DNA of 64,000 nt from Paramacrobiotus metropolitanus (GCF_019649055.1 NW_026570223.1:1612001-1676000); one strand, 5' to 3'. Shown: positions 25,850 through 36,718, counted from the first letter of the stretch. Numbers and translations: made by a program. Notes: generated by a model not told the origin, from the letters alone.

Positions 25850-27149
25850 GTCCATGGTAACAAGCTTATGATTGACCACTGGACCTGAACAAATGATCTT
25901 GGCAAAAAGTCAACAATCTTGGATCCACCGCTACACCTAGAGAATTTTGATGTACTTTAAAGCAACAAAATTGGTGAAGTAGAAGCCGAGATCCTTTGCC
26001 TCAAAGGACAGGTCCCGAAGTTCTGGCACAGATAATCAGTATTCATATAACCAGTTTACGGGATCTACATCCGTACACAAACTTCTGCGGCGCAAGTCTG
26101 TTACAAAATGCACACTTCGCAACGGTTAATCGCATTGGTCACAGCCGCTAAGAAAACTACGAAATTTAAGAAAGAGAAAATTTAAGAAAACTTGAGAAAC
26201 CCTAAGAAAGCCTAAGAAACCTAAGATACCTAAGAAACCTAAGAAACCTGAGAAATTTAAGAATACCTAAGAATGCCTAAGAAACCTGAGAATACCTAAG
26301 AAAACCTAAGAAACCTAAGAAACGTGAGAAACCTAAGAATACCTAAGAATACCTAAGAAACCTGAAAGTACCTAAGAAACCTAAGATATCTAAGAAATAT
26401 CGTATATGAAAGAATACGAGGTATATCGATCACGCTGGTGGGATTGACTGCGATTACTTTTTGCACATGTTTCTTAAATTTCAATACTTTGTAACGTGCC
26501 GATGCCGAAGGCCGCGGTCTGTCTCGGTTTTTCCGAACGGTCCGCGAACCGACAATGTATTTACCATGTATGTCTATGGGGGCCCATGGCAACAATTTGT
26601 TTTTGGGGCTACTCTTCCCTTTTGGGGCGTATCGATGGCGCAATAGCGTAAGAACATTCGCGCCGTTGAGACGAATTTAACGCACTTGGCCGCGTCGAAA
26701 TCGGTTCAGCCGTTCGCCCAAACATTGGCTACATTATCAATCGTGTATACGTGGTTACGGATGTAGATAACCAGTTTACGGAGCACTACATCCGTAACCA
26801 ATTTATCGGCTTCGGCTTTTGGTGATTAATTAATCTTGTTTTTGTTCGCATCGAGGCCGGTGGCCGAGGCGTGTCGTGTCATTTACGCACATGGGAACAA
26901 CTTGTCCATGTATGTCTACGGAGGCCCATGGTAACAACTTTCCTTTCCGGTCCCCTTTTTTCCCCTCGAGGCGCATCGTCTCGGTAATAGCGTAACATCC
27001 ACCGCGTCGTTGCAGCGGGTCTGGCGCACTTGACCGCGTTGAAATCGGCCTACCCGTTCTCCCAAACATAGGTTTTTTAACTTTACTCTGTCACGGTTGT
27101 TACGGATGTAGTTAACAAGCTGAGCACGGATGAATATTGGCTTACGACG
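25850..27149. repeat. Long interspersed repeat, copy A
   Basis: Homologous to 27415-28812. Order of shared blocks: TCCATGGTAACAAGCTT with TGACCACTGG (about 25852-25885), TATTCATATAACCAGTTTAC (26040), TTGTTACAAAATGCACAC-type block, the CCTAAGAAA minisatellite (26160-26395), and two diverged internal sub-repeats. Each sub-repeat reads GCCCATGG(C/T)AACAA then a block ending in CGTTC(G/T)CCCAAACAT. A 14-bp stem GGTTACGGATGTAG / CTACATCCGTAACC (about 26753-26799) follows, and the copy ends with AGCACGGATGAATATTGG. Small minus-strand frames starting MFGRT recur in both sub-repeats of both copies but are short and lack known motifs. Probably a non-coding or decayed mobile element. Confidence 0.85.
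26160..26395. repeat. Degenerate minisatellite, CCTAAGAAA-type unit of about 9-10 bp
   Basis: About 25 head-to-tail variants of CCTAAGAAA or CCTGAGAATA with frequent 1-base changes. Embedded in long-repeat copy A at the same place as in copy B. Confidence 0.9.
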
Positions 27150-27414
27150 ATTTTAAGAAAACTTTGTATTTCATATGCAGTATACGTATTATTGTTTAGG
27201 ATGTAATTTAGTTTCCCGAAAAGTCGGAATGGAAAAGCCAAACAACTGCTCAGGATGGTTGTCCGCGACGTGCGTACTGCGTTGTTGACCTTTAACACCT
27301 AGGGCTTGTTTTGTTTTTTGCTCGCCTGGTAGGTCTCTGCTCATTTTGCCGTATTCTGAAATTGCCGAATTAATAAGCTGCTTTAGCCAGTAAAGTGGCC
27401 GAAATTATCTGTTC

Positions 27415-28812
27415 ACTCAGCCCGTAAACAGAAGAAACGCAGAGGCAAAGCCGAAGCTTTTCTTGTTATTTGAGTGCAGTATATAATGTGCCCGTGGTAA
27501 CCGGCCAGCCATGTTAGCCTTATGGCATCCATGGTAACATGCTTTTGAGTGACCACTGGGTTTGATATTGTGAAGATAGCAAACAACGACTGGCCTTAGA
27601 TCACCCGCCAGACCGCGACGTTTTTAGAACACTTTGAAGCAGTAAAATCGGATGGGTAGAAGGTGAGATTACCGCGGTCTAACGGGAGATGCCGAAAACC
27701 TGCAAGAGATGTTTAGTATTCATATAACCAGTTTACGGGATCTACATCCGTACACAAACTTTTGCGGCGCAGATTTGTTACGAAATGCACACTTCGCAAC
27801 GGTTGATCGCATTGGTCCCAGCCGCTAGGAAAACTACGAAATTTAAGAAAGAGAAAATCTAAAAAAATTTGAGAAACCCTAAGAAAGCCTAAGAAACCTA
27901 AGGAAACTAAGAAACCCAAGAAATCTAAGAAACCAAAGAAACCTAAGAAACCTAAGAAACCTGAGAATACCAAAGAAACCCTAAGAAAGCCTAAGAAACC
28001 TAAGAAGCCTAAGAAACCTAAGAAAACCTAAAAAATCTAAGAAACCTAAGATATCTAAGAAATATCGTATATGAAAGAATATGAGGTATACCGATCACGC
28101 TGGTGGGATTGACTGCGATTAATTTTTGCACATCTTAAATTTTCAATACTTTGTAACGTGCCGATGCCCAAGGTCGCGGTCTGTCTCGGTTTTTCCGAAC
28201 GGTTCGCGAACAAACAATGCATTTACCATGTATGTCTATGGGGGCCCATGGCAACAATTTGTTTTTTGGGGCTACTCCTTCCCTTTTGGGGCGTATCGAT
28301 GGCGCAATAGCGTAAGAACATTCGCGCCGTTGAGACAAATTTAACGCACTTGGCCGCGTTGAAATCGGTTCAGCCGTTCGCCCAAACATTGGCTACATTA
28401 TCAATCGTGTATACGTGGTTACGGATGTAGATAACCAGTTTACGGAGGACTACATCCGTAACCAATTTATCGGCGTCGGCTTTTGGTGATTAATTAATTT
28501 TGTTTTTGTTCGCATCGAGGCCGCTGGCCGAGGCGTGTTGTGTCATTTACGCACATGGGAACAACTTGTCCATGTATGTCTATGGAGGCCCATGGTAACA
28601 ACTTTCCTTTCCGGTCCCCTTTTTTCCCCTCGAGGCGCATCGTCTCGGTAATAGCGTAACATCCACCGGGGCGTTGCAGCGGTTCTGGCGAACTTGACCG
28701 CGTTGAAATCGGCCTACCCGTTCTCCCAAACATAGGTTTTTTAACCTTACTCTGTCACGGTTGTTACGGATGTAGTTAACAAGCTGAGCACGGATGAATA
28801 TTGGCTTACGAC
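27415..28812. repeat. Long interspersed repeat, copy B
   Basis: Second copy of the element at 25850-27149, with an additional conserved 5' block (GAAACGCAGAGGCAAAGCCG at 27432, then GCATCCATGGTAACATGCTT). The copy includes its own minisatellite, both internal sub-repeats, the inverted pair GGTTACGGATGTAG / CTACATCCGTAACC (about 28418-28462) and the same end motif. Identity to copy A is high from about 27715 onward and lower before it. Confidence 0.85.
27838..28055. repeat. Degenerate minisatellite, CCTAAGAAA-type (copy B)
   Basis: Same unit as at 26160-26395 but with a different internal order of variants, so the array has been rearranged since the two copies separated. On the minus strand it yields a spurious FLGF-rich open frame. 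Confidence 0.9.
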
Positions 28813-29461
28813 TGGGTAAATAGACTAAATTCAAAAGTTGCAGTGTGTTCGAGGAGACAGTAGTTACGATTTCATAGTTTAGCAGTTATGACTGTATTCG
28901 AGGAAGCAGTAGTTATTTAACAGCAGTTATGAATTTGTTTGAAACCAGTTAATTTCAATACGAGTATAAGACAACAGGTCGCCTTCAGTTTATTAGATTT
29001 AACTGGTGACATCGAGAATGCTCTGCGGTCAACTTGCGTTTGAATCAGCTGAAATTTTTCCTGTTTCTGCATTTAGTTTGGTGACTAGTCAACAATCGGA
29101 CGTTTACTGGCATTAGCTAGACTCGAAAGGCACTTTAAATGCGTTCTGTAAGATACAGAGCCGGAAGTTCTGTAATTTTTCGATCACACCCCCCTACCTC
29201 TGATTGGACGACCGAGTTAAAGTGTTCTGTATCTAAAAGGAACTCTCCTGCTCCGTTATGATACAGAACTCGCTTTTTTCACCACAAGTGACCAAGTCAA
29301 AAGAATAATTTGTCAAAAGATTTCGTTGTGAATTTTTTCATGTGCCAACTGTACGTAGAAAATTGAGTTTTGAGTTTTCCTTTGAATTTTGATTTAAATT
29401 GAGTTTAGTTTACCTTGGATTTTGAAGTTAACATATTGATACGCTATTAGAATAGTGTAGA

Positions 29462-29758
29462 ATGAGCACGCGAAGACCCCGCTTTAGTTGGAAGAAAGAA
29501 TGCGCAGACTTGTTAATTGCATGGCTTACGGAGCCTGGCAATTACGACAGGTGGAAGTCCACTGCTGTGCCTACTGGTCCGGGAAAGACTAAACGTGTGT
29601 CTGGAGATAGTAAAAGACAGATCGCAGCGGAAATTGCAACGCTTCTTCGAGAAAAAGGCTTCGATCACTGGCAACTTCCAGTTTTTCCATCCAGTCATGC
29701 CTCTTCGGGACAACGGTTCGGTCAAAAACAAATCGTTTACTGGATAAAAAGGCAGTGA
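29462..29758 (+). pseudogene. Transposon Myb/SANT-like protein, N-terminal part
   Basis: The frame opens MSTRRPRFSWKKECADLLIA and continues WLTEPGNYDRWKS, a pattern common in transposon-linked SANT-like domains (aromatic, acidic helix, then PGNYxRW). After about codon 63 the frame runs antisense to the transposase fragment, so its C-terminus (from about 29650) is probably not native. Interpreted as the 5' half of a gene fused to foreign sequence by an internal deletion of the element. Confidence 0.5.
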
Positions 29759-29918
29759 ATTCCAGGATCTGATCTGTTTCGCTCTCTGACGATTCGCTGG
29801 AACTTTCAGATGAGTCGTCGCTACTGATGCTGCTCGAAGACTCATCGAGCGCTTTTCCAGCGATCTCCAGCTCACAAAGGGTTTGCAAGTCGCGCAGGAG
29901 TTTTTTACGAGAACTCAT
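29589..29918 (-). pseudogene. Harbinger-type transposase N-terminal fragment
   Basis: ATG at 29918 opens MSSRKKLLRDLQTLCELEI. A Ser/Asp/Glu-rich stretch is followed by SSKRFVFDRTVVPKRHDWME and then SLFLEEALQFPLRSVFYYL, resembling the segment before the DDE domain of PIF/Harbinger transposases. The frame stops there, with no DDE catalytic domain. It overlaps the end of the plus-strand fragment, which is expected if an internal deletion joined two convergent genes. Confidence 0.5.
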
Positions 29919-30207
29919 ATTGGAACACGTTTGTAAAAATCTAACAAATAGGAAAGGAAACTACGTGTCAAAAAAGAAGTGTTGAAAAGCAAAACAAAGT
30001 GTGACTTATCTGAAATCACCGACACATGGTGAAAGATAAATTTAAAATTAATTCGAATTACTAGTAACTGTACGGGCACACATTCTGAGTTAGTCTCGAT
30101 GCTCTGTAACGCTCTGTAAGATTCAGTGGTGCAGGATTGGTAAATTCACTTTTACAGAACTTTCGGCTCTGTATCTTACAGAACGCATTTAAAGTGCCTT
30201 TCGAGTC

Positions 30208-30387
30208 AGCCTATTATCTATTACGTTAGCAGTTGGCACTTTTTCTTATGAGGTGAGGTCGATCAGGCCAGTATCTAGATCTGATGCCCGGTTCTACAAA
30301 TGTTGACCTTTCGCCATTAAAGTTTGTTTCGCTTGTGCCTTGGCTGCTAGTTTTCATTTTATTCTATAACTAACCGAATCATTCGTT
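30208..30387. other. Spacer between transposon and repeat copy C
   Basis: No feature recognised. Confidence 0.4.
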
Positions 30388-30710
30388 CACTCGGTACGTG
30401 GTCCACAAGAAACGCAGAGGCGAAGCCAAAGCTGTTTCTTGTTAAACCCTAAATTGGCCGTGGTGACAGACAAGCGTATGTTAGCCCTATGGCATCCATG
30501 GCAACAAGCCTTTGAGTGACCACTGGGCTTATCCTGCTTGTGAGAGTGAAAAAACTACTAGCTTTGTTTTACTCTACGTTTTGAAAGGATTCTGTGAAAA
30601 TTTAAAGCTGCAAAATCGGCTCAGTGGAAGCTGAGAACATATGTAGGTAACAAACGGGAGAGGCCGAAAACCTGCAAGAGATGTACAGCATTCATATAAC
30701 TACTTCAATG
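30388..30710. repeat. Long interspersed repeat, truncated copy C
   Basis: Matches the 5' part of copy B: AAGAAACGCAGAGGCGAAGC (30409), GCATCCATGGCAACAAGCC, TTGAGTGACCACTGGG, GGCCGAAAACCTGCAAGAGA and CATTCATATAACTA. The homology stops where copies A and B continue into the minisatellite. Confidence 0.8.
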
Positions 30711-31935
30711 CAACGAAACTCGGAACCCTTCTCAGCTGCGGCAATAGCCACTTCTAATCTCGGCCGACAACTGTTTTATAGTTGTTACTGAATATAAGCT
30801 CGGTGCAGTTTCTAAAAATATATTGTTGGCATTCTTTGGGGGAAAATCTATCCAGTCTGTATCACAAATGACTGCTGCGCGAATCCGCTAAACTGAGCCC
30901 GAGAATTAAGAAAGGAGCACAGGACAGCCTTATGCGATTTTGGTCTCCAGTTTTACAGTAATTCTGAAAACGGCTTTTGGGACCGGGTCTGTAAATCTGT
31001 AGATTGAAAAAAGACCATTCATGCAAAAGCTAGGTGTTCTTCTTGTCAGTATTCCATCTGGCCAGCTTGAATAATTCATGAACAATATCGATATCGCGCA
31101 TGTTATGCAGGTTACAGAGCAACTGGTTTGCATAATTCGAATATCGAGGATTGACTCTCTATACTGTACTCTGCAGAATTTATAATCATAATTTATGTAG
31201 AATTTTGCTTAATTGCTTACTAAGGTATTCATACTAATTCGAACACTAAAGAAACCTACCTTACTGTAGAATTTCGTTCGCCAAGGAATTTTACACTGAC
31301 CTATGTTAAATGCTTAAGTACTAGTGGTGACAGATATTTCTTTTTTATGTTTAAGTAGTAGCAATGTCAGATACGAGTACGTACATTAAAAAATTGTGCG
31401 TAATTGTGCAATACGTAAACGCAAATAACCGCCGAACACAATCGACTTCTTTTGCCGTTTGGCCAGTACAGTACAAAAATAATTTGATCCAAAATCGAAC
31501 AGAACAGTGCAAGACATTTTGTATCTTTTTTATCTTTCTTCTGACACGCGCTTACATGTGAGATTGTTTTCGTTTTCAGTCGTCTGCGCTTCTCACTAAT
31601 GATCAACCCTCAACAACATCCGTCAGATGCATATTTTGGCATCGGAAGATGCCATATTAACGAACCATGCCATGCCGATCGAACGCCTCATTTGTAACTG
31701 AGAAAGCCGGCTGTGTTTACGCAATGGTTATAACAAACTAAATTTAGAAAATCATATGGGACACCGTTGACAAGATGACCCATCAGACTAGTGCGAATAT
31801 TCATAGAATCTGATGATCTTTCCACAATACGCAGAAGCAAAGTATATATAAGCAATACGCAGAAGCAAAATATATATACGAGTATATGCAAAGTCAATGG
31901 GTAACTTTTGGCATCTAAACAAATCGTCCAGCGGC
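30711..31935. other. Intergenic, upstream of small-protein copy 4
   Basis: No gene recognised. A short tandem duplication GCAATACGCAGAAGCAAA(G/A)TATATATA lies around 31828-31880, about 60-110 bp upstream of the copy 4 TATA box. Confidence 0.5.
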
Positions 31936-31943
31936 TATAAAAA
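31936..31943 (+). promoter_or_regulatory. TATA box of small-protein copy 4
   Basis: TATAAAAA 140 bp upstream of the ATG at 32076, exactly matching the spacing in copy 3. Confidence 0.6.
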
Positions 31944-32075
31944 CACCGGGTGATGTACGGAACGTCGTTAATTTGAAAACTGCAAATTGAATACTTAAAT
32001 TAAGTCTGATCGCTTTGATCTGGTTTTTCTGTCTGAGATACAACAGTTGATACTCCGTCGTAACCTTTCTTTACC

Positions 32076-32737
32076 ATGGACCGGCAATCGCGTGACGGTG
32101 GTGAACCAGCGGCTTTCCGTGGCGGTGCGGTACGTAGTGGCAGTTTAATATTGCTCTAGCTATTAACTACTCTATAATTAAATGTATTCGCCATAAACTT
32201 GGTTAATTTTTCAAATCCTTTCCATTTAATCAAATCGCGGTTGCACCGGTAAATTTCGCTGGCAGTACAATGCAAAGTATAACGCAGTAAACATGTTAAT
32301 AATAATCTCAGAGTTTGAATGATTCCATATTATATGGTGCATTCAAAGGTCGTTCCCTATTTCCTTTTTTTACCTAATGTGTGGGAATTTTTTGTATTTC
32401 ATTTCTCTTTTTCAGTTTTTGTGTTCACAGTGCATGTATCTACATCAGGATCTTACATGTGTGGTAGTCTTGTGGAATTCAGAATAATCCGATCAATGCA
32501 TCAAACGCGCATGAGAAAACATAATTCTATTAATAATTATAGTACGACATGGATCTTGGCCGCGCTATTAACGACGTAGCGAACATTAATGCGGAGACGT
32601 GCGATGCCGAGCAAGCTCAGTCCGAATACTATCCCGACAAGAACAACTCCATGGAACGCGCTCTGGGCCGCCAACCGGAAGGACTCCAGGACTTCCAAAA
32701 CCAGCAACAGAACCGTCGACGCAGCGAAACGGAATAA
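32076..32737 (+). CDS. Small hydrophilic protein family, copy 4 (two exons, 82 aa)
   Basis: Exon 1 is 32076-32129 and exon 2 is 32543-32737, with GTACGT..TTATAG splice sites, phase 0. The encoded protein is identical to copy 3 (exon 1 MDRQSRDGGEPAAFRGGA; exon 2 with CDAEQAQSEYYPDKNNSMER). Five synonymous differences fall in exon 1 and seven in exon 2, with no amino-acid change. The introns have diverged in sequence and length (about 413 against 327 bp). Thus coding sequence is held by selection, by gene conversion confined to exons, or both. A stretch of about 110 bp in the middle of exon 2 has no differences at all. Confidence 0.87.
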
Positions 32738-32814
32738 GGCTTGTCGGCACCAGTTCACGTCAAAGGACAATTTACTTTTAAAGTGACCTTAATGTGACAC
32801 CGTTCACGAATGTC

Positions 32815-32820
32815 AATAAA
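32815..32820 (+). terminator. Polyadenylation signal of small-protein copy 4
   Basis: AATAAA 78 bp after the stop codon and 12 bp before the conserved hairpin. Motif only. Confidence 0.5.
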
Positions 32821-32831
32821 CACCCCTGCGG

Positions 32832-32866
32832 TTGTACATATCTTTCCGAAAGTGTGATATGTACAA
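32832..32866 (+). promoter_or_regulatory. 3' flanking hairpin of small-protein copy 4
   Basis: TTGTACATATC (32832-32842) pairs perfectly with GATATGTACAA (32856-32866), an 11-bp stem with a 13-nt loop. The loop region also contains the small palindrome CTTTCCGAAAG. It lies just downstream of AATAAA, near where 3' cleavage would be expected. Counterpart at 24924-24959. Confidence 0.65.
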
Positions 32867-34190
32867 AATATGTTCGATATTATTGTAATTGTTGTAATTT
32901 TATACGTCACTTAAACTGCATTAATTTTGTGCGATTTGCGCATCGGAAATGGCTGTAATAAAGGAAACAATATTGCTTTCCGGCTTTTAACTTTCACCGA
33001 CCCTTATGGACCATATGTATAACCGATTATTTACTTCAAAAACTTTCGATCAAAATCCGAAATGCACAAATTTAAACATCAGAGTGAAACATGAGTCATC
33101 AACAATATTCTGCTAAGATAAAGTACGTAGACAATAGCGTCTTTAAAAGTACTGTAAATCACCTGCATCGCAAAATTTTCTGTTCAGAATACGACTACGA
33201 GTAGCGGAGTAGGTGAAATCATTCTTGTATTCTTGTGCACAAACCATGTACTGTGTAGTGTGTACTGTGTAGTGTATAAGCGTGCGACAAAACCATTTAT
33301 TACTGCACTAAATTTATTTATGCCAGCGTTAACACGATGTATTATTTCTCGTTTACACTGGATTAGCTTTAACGCAATTATCACAACGATACTTAAAAAC
33401 TCAGTACTTACAATTTACTCAGTAAGTCGCCCTGTTTTTATGAATTTTTCCCAATTATTAATTATTCTTATTCGCATTTCTGCAAATGGGTCCTTGTTAT
33501 ACGAATACTAATGAGCTGCGCCAGGATTTTCGTTTTCGGCGGCTGACTTCTGTTCCCCTTAACCAATTTTCATAGAATAAAGGGCTTTAGAATCCTCTCA
33601 ATGTAGTGATGGTTATCGGCTAGTTAAATTTTTCGAATACATCTGTTTCGGAAGTCCAGTGGACATTGAAACTTTACTGCCAATTATAATTAACCGCACG
33701 TCTGTTATCTACGTTCTCTTGTCAGCAACCGACACGTATGCTTACTAGCAAATATTATTGTATAATTGTAAATTTGTAACAGGCAAATTCTACAGTATTA
33801 ATTTTCGTTTGGTACTTTTTGCAAAACCTTTATTATTTTTAAATGTTCAGCAGCGATTTATAAATTTTGGATTACAGAGCGGACTACTTAGAATGCAATG
33901 CACTGCATAGCGGCAACTTCCGTTGGTTCCAAATCCGAATATCTTAAAATAGAATCATGTTAGTCATCAAATATTAACACAAAGATGCCGGGTCAGCCTG
34001 TATCACACCTCCCCGATGTTTCAGCGAGTCCCCATCGCGAAATGCAGTCTCATCGGTTTAAAAGAGGGTGTGTTTATGGATAACACCGCGTATTGCAACC
34101 CGCCAACTGCAGAGTTTTCGGTAGCTTCCGGCCAGCCGGGAAATGTTCCGCGGAGGCTGTCTACGGATTAACTGCAACGACATTCCGGGG
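32867..34190. other. Intergenic between small-protein copies 4 and 5
   Basis: No gene recognised. A 14-bp tandem motif (GTACTGTGTAGTGT) recurs at about 33248-33275. Open frames on both strands at 33184-33511 have no coding character. Confidence 0.45.
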
Positions 34191-34197
34191 TATAAAG
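34191..34197 (+). promoter_or_regulatory. TATA box of small-protein copy 5
   Basis: TATAAAG about 109 bp upstream of the ATG at 34300. The DNA just upstream is GC-richer than its surroundings (CCGGCCAGCCGGG). Confidence 0.55.
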
Positions 34198-34299
34198 TGA
34201 GACGATGGTAAAGTTCACCAGATCATTCGGCTTTCCATGTTCTTAATAAAGCTTTGCTTTAATCTGAGCGATTTTTCTCAATAACTGTTACTTTGTAAA

Positions 34300-35069
34300 A
34301 TGGATAAGCAGACCAAGCAAGGAGGTCCTCCAGCCAAAGGCGTAAGTAGATCACCAACGAGCTAATGATTTAATTATTTAGTATTTTTGGAACAAGGGTA
34401 GCTTAGTTTTCAAAAATAATTAACTTGCTGGCCAGAACTTCTTAGTCCAGTCAGAAACTCACTGCATCGGCCTCAGTTATAAGTGCGTTCTTTCACATTG
34501 CAGCACTGATACTGCTCATACAGATAAACCATACAGTACTGTTGAAAACTGTGTTTTTAAAATTTCCTTAAGTTTCTGAATCTTAAAATTTTAATGTGTG
34601 CGGAGCTAATGCATTCGTTCTTCGCCCTCTAACGGAGCTGCTATTAATTGACCTTTCTTATTTGCCGCTAACCTAGTAGGGTAACAACGAACAAGTGACC
34701 AGCTATAGTACCCGTAGTAAATATAGCTACTTGTTTATTTACTTTAGGTGTATTAACGGAATTACTCTATTCTGTAATTATCAGAATTTTGTTATATAGT
34801 ATGTACGTTCTGTTAAATAATAACATACGTGTTCCACCGTTTATTGAACTACTGTTGGTCCATGTACCTGTCTAACATATTAATCACATTGTTATGGCGA
34901 TAAATTTTTTACGGCGCGGGTTTTACAGGAAGATGGCACGGAAGAGCGGTCCATTAAGGATGTACAAGACATCGATCCCGAAAAAACCGCGGCCGCAAAA
35001 GCCCAGAGCGAGTACGTTCCCGACAGCAATAACTCCATGGAGAAAGCACTAGGGCATGGACCGAAGTGA
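34300..35069 (+). CDS. Small hydrophilic protein family, short divergent copy 5 (about 60 aa)
   Basis: Exon 1 is 34300-34341 (14 codons, MDKQTKQGGPPAKG) and exon 2 is 34929-35069 (46 codons plus TGA), with GTAAGT..TTACAG splice sites, phase 0. Exon 2 reads EDGTEERSIKDVQDIDPEKT, then AAAKAQSEYVPDSNNSMEKA and LGHGPK. It keeps the exon layout, the MDxQ start, the D-I/V-x-x-I-D segment and the AQSEYxPDxNNSMExALG core. It lacks the Gln/Arg-rich tail after ALGH. The protein is Lys/Glu/Asp-rich. It is the most divergent copy and so the most useful for defining the conserved core. Confidence 0.8.
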
Positions 35070-35524
35070 AACCGTCGATTTGCACACTTTTGTTGCCGTT
35101 TTCAACGGATTTTTGTACTGATACTGCAAAATGGATAACCCTAAGGCTTCTCGTATCACGTCATTCGTATGTACCGGCACATGCACGCCCAGAGAGCTTC
35201 GATTGTGTAAAATGTGAAATCAATAAAAATATGCGAGTTCGTACCCAAATAAAAATACTTGTTGCGTTTACATAGTTTCAGGTTTTGGGATAGTAAATAG
35301 TTTATTATTGATACGAAATATCGAAACCTGACATCTGCACCAACTTGCAGTACGATTACATTATGGAGAGTGAACCGATATCGATGGCAGTTGTTCTGTA
35401 TATAATAAGGAAGTGGATCGTCTGAAATAATGATAAAATTTGCAAACAGTCTTCTTGTTCGTAATTCCATATGCTACACAGATCATATAAACTACTAAGT
35501 CGGATGTGGGTCATGTGGCTGTTT

Positions 35525-35672
35525 CCACCACCTCGCATCACCTTTTGGCTATTCTCACGACCTTTCACCAACCATTTAGTTATTCGCACCACCTTTTAAG
35601 AATGAATTCTGACACCACCTTTTGACTATTGCCACCGCCTTCGGATACCTCTTTCGGCTATTCTCACCTCTT
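35525..35672. repeat. Degenerate tandem repeat, CACC..CTTTTGGCTATTCTCA-type
   Basis: About four imperfect units of roughly 35 bp containing CACC(A/G)CCTTTTGGCTATTCTCA-like text, for example near 35525, 35577, 35620 and 35650. Confidence 0.6.
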
Positions 35673-36661
35673 TACTGAACTTGTTACACAATTAGTTATT
35701 TACACATAAAAGACTGCGACAGATTGTCAGAGCTTTGCCATTAGCGGCGTTTTTTCTTTACAACTGGGGCCGGAAAATTATCTAGGCGCATTTTTTTCTG
35801 TGCTGCAACTGTTTGCCAAATGTTCGGGACTGCGCAATGGGTGTTTTTGCTTATCTGCTAGTACTTATTAATACCGACAAATATTACCGGCGTTTTAAGG
35901 TCACGAACACATAATAATGTTAAGTATACGAATGTCATTATTATAATTTTTTTAAAAGAAACTTTCCGCAGAAATTTTCCGTAGCAACTAAAAGTATTAC
36001 TTACTGTATATAGATTATAGGATATTATATATAGAACTGTATGATATAAGGACACAGCGGCACATTTTGATTTAATATTCACCTTTTGAAGTAGATTATG
36101 AGCAACGAAGCATACAAGTATCGATCGTACAATTTATTAGTGGTATGAGTCACTGGTATGTCCTAAAATTATAATAATCTAATATGAATACTCTTACATA
36201 TACAGTAAAGATGAGTTATATAGAAGTCTCCAAGTCTGTAATGAAGCAGTAGGCAGTACTCCTGCCTGTCTTAGATTATTTATACGAGTATTAGAAAAAA
36301 GTGAACAAAGCTAAAGAAAACTGTTAGTTTTATTTTTTGCTTTCTGATATTTATAAATTAATTTTGTATTTTCTTTTCGACGTCAGGAAAGCATATAATA
36401 ATAAAAAACTAACTGTTATGAGCTGGTTTTCATGTCTGGGCTGTTTGTATTGCGTCCTTTGTGGTCATCCGTCATAGACTCATAGTGGAAGGGGTTAACC
36501 TTTAATAAGTATCATGATACGAGTACAAACTATGTACCAAAACGAAACAGCATTTATAACAGAAACACTTCCTCTATGCTATCTTGATCGGGGATCGTAC
36601 CCATTACACAAATCGCGTTTCCCCGTTGTACAATATTTGCATAGATATTCGCTGCTTAAAA

Positions 36662-36718
36662 ATTCATAGTGGATACAGTTCATAGTGGATACAATTCATA
36701 GTGGATACAATTCATAGC
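36662..36718. repeat. 17-bp tandem repeat (TTCATAGTGGATACAAT)
   Basis: Three full near-identical units and part of a fourth, with one G/A difference. Confidence 0.85.

Larger units (their letters stand above)
29120..30207. mobile_element. Harbinger-like DNA transposon, internally deleted
   Basis: About 56-bp terminal inverted repeats: the left end starts GACTCGAAAGGCACTTTAAA at 29120 and the right end is its reverse complement finishing at 30207, with essentially one mismatch over the pair. Inside are two convergent, truncated reading frames. The plus one looks like a Myb/SANT-type DNA-binding protein, the minus one like the N-terminus of a PIF/Harbinger transposase. The two-gene organisation fits Harbinger elements. 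No clean target-site duplication is visible (TAG against CAG at best). Total length of about 1.1 kb and the missing catalytic domain make it non-autonomous. Confidence 0.75.

Noticed and set aside
27713-27973. Minus-strand frame rich in FLGF repeats
   Set aside because: It is the translation of the CCTAAGAAA minisatellite; the array is rearranged between copies with no frame constraint.
26160-28055. CCTAAGAAA arrays as a telomere or CRISPR array
   Set aside because: Units are degenerate and 9-10 bp long with no spacers, embedded inside an interspersed repeat and flanked by genes on both sides.
29117-30210. Three-base target-site duplication at the transposon
   Set aside because: Left TAG and right CAG match at only two of three bases and the exact element end is uncertain.
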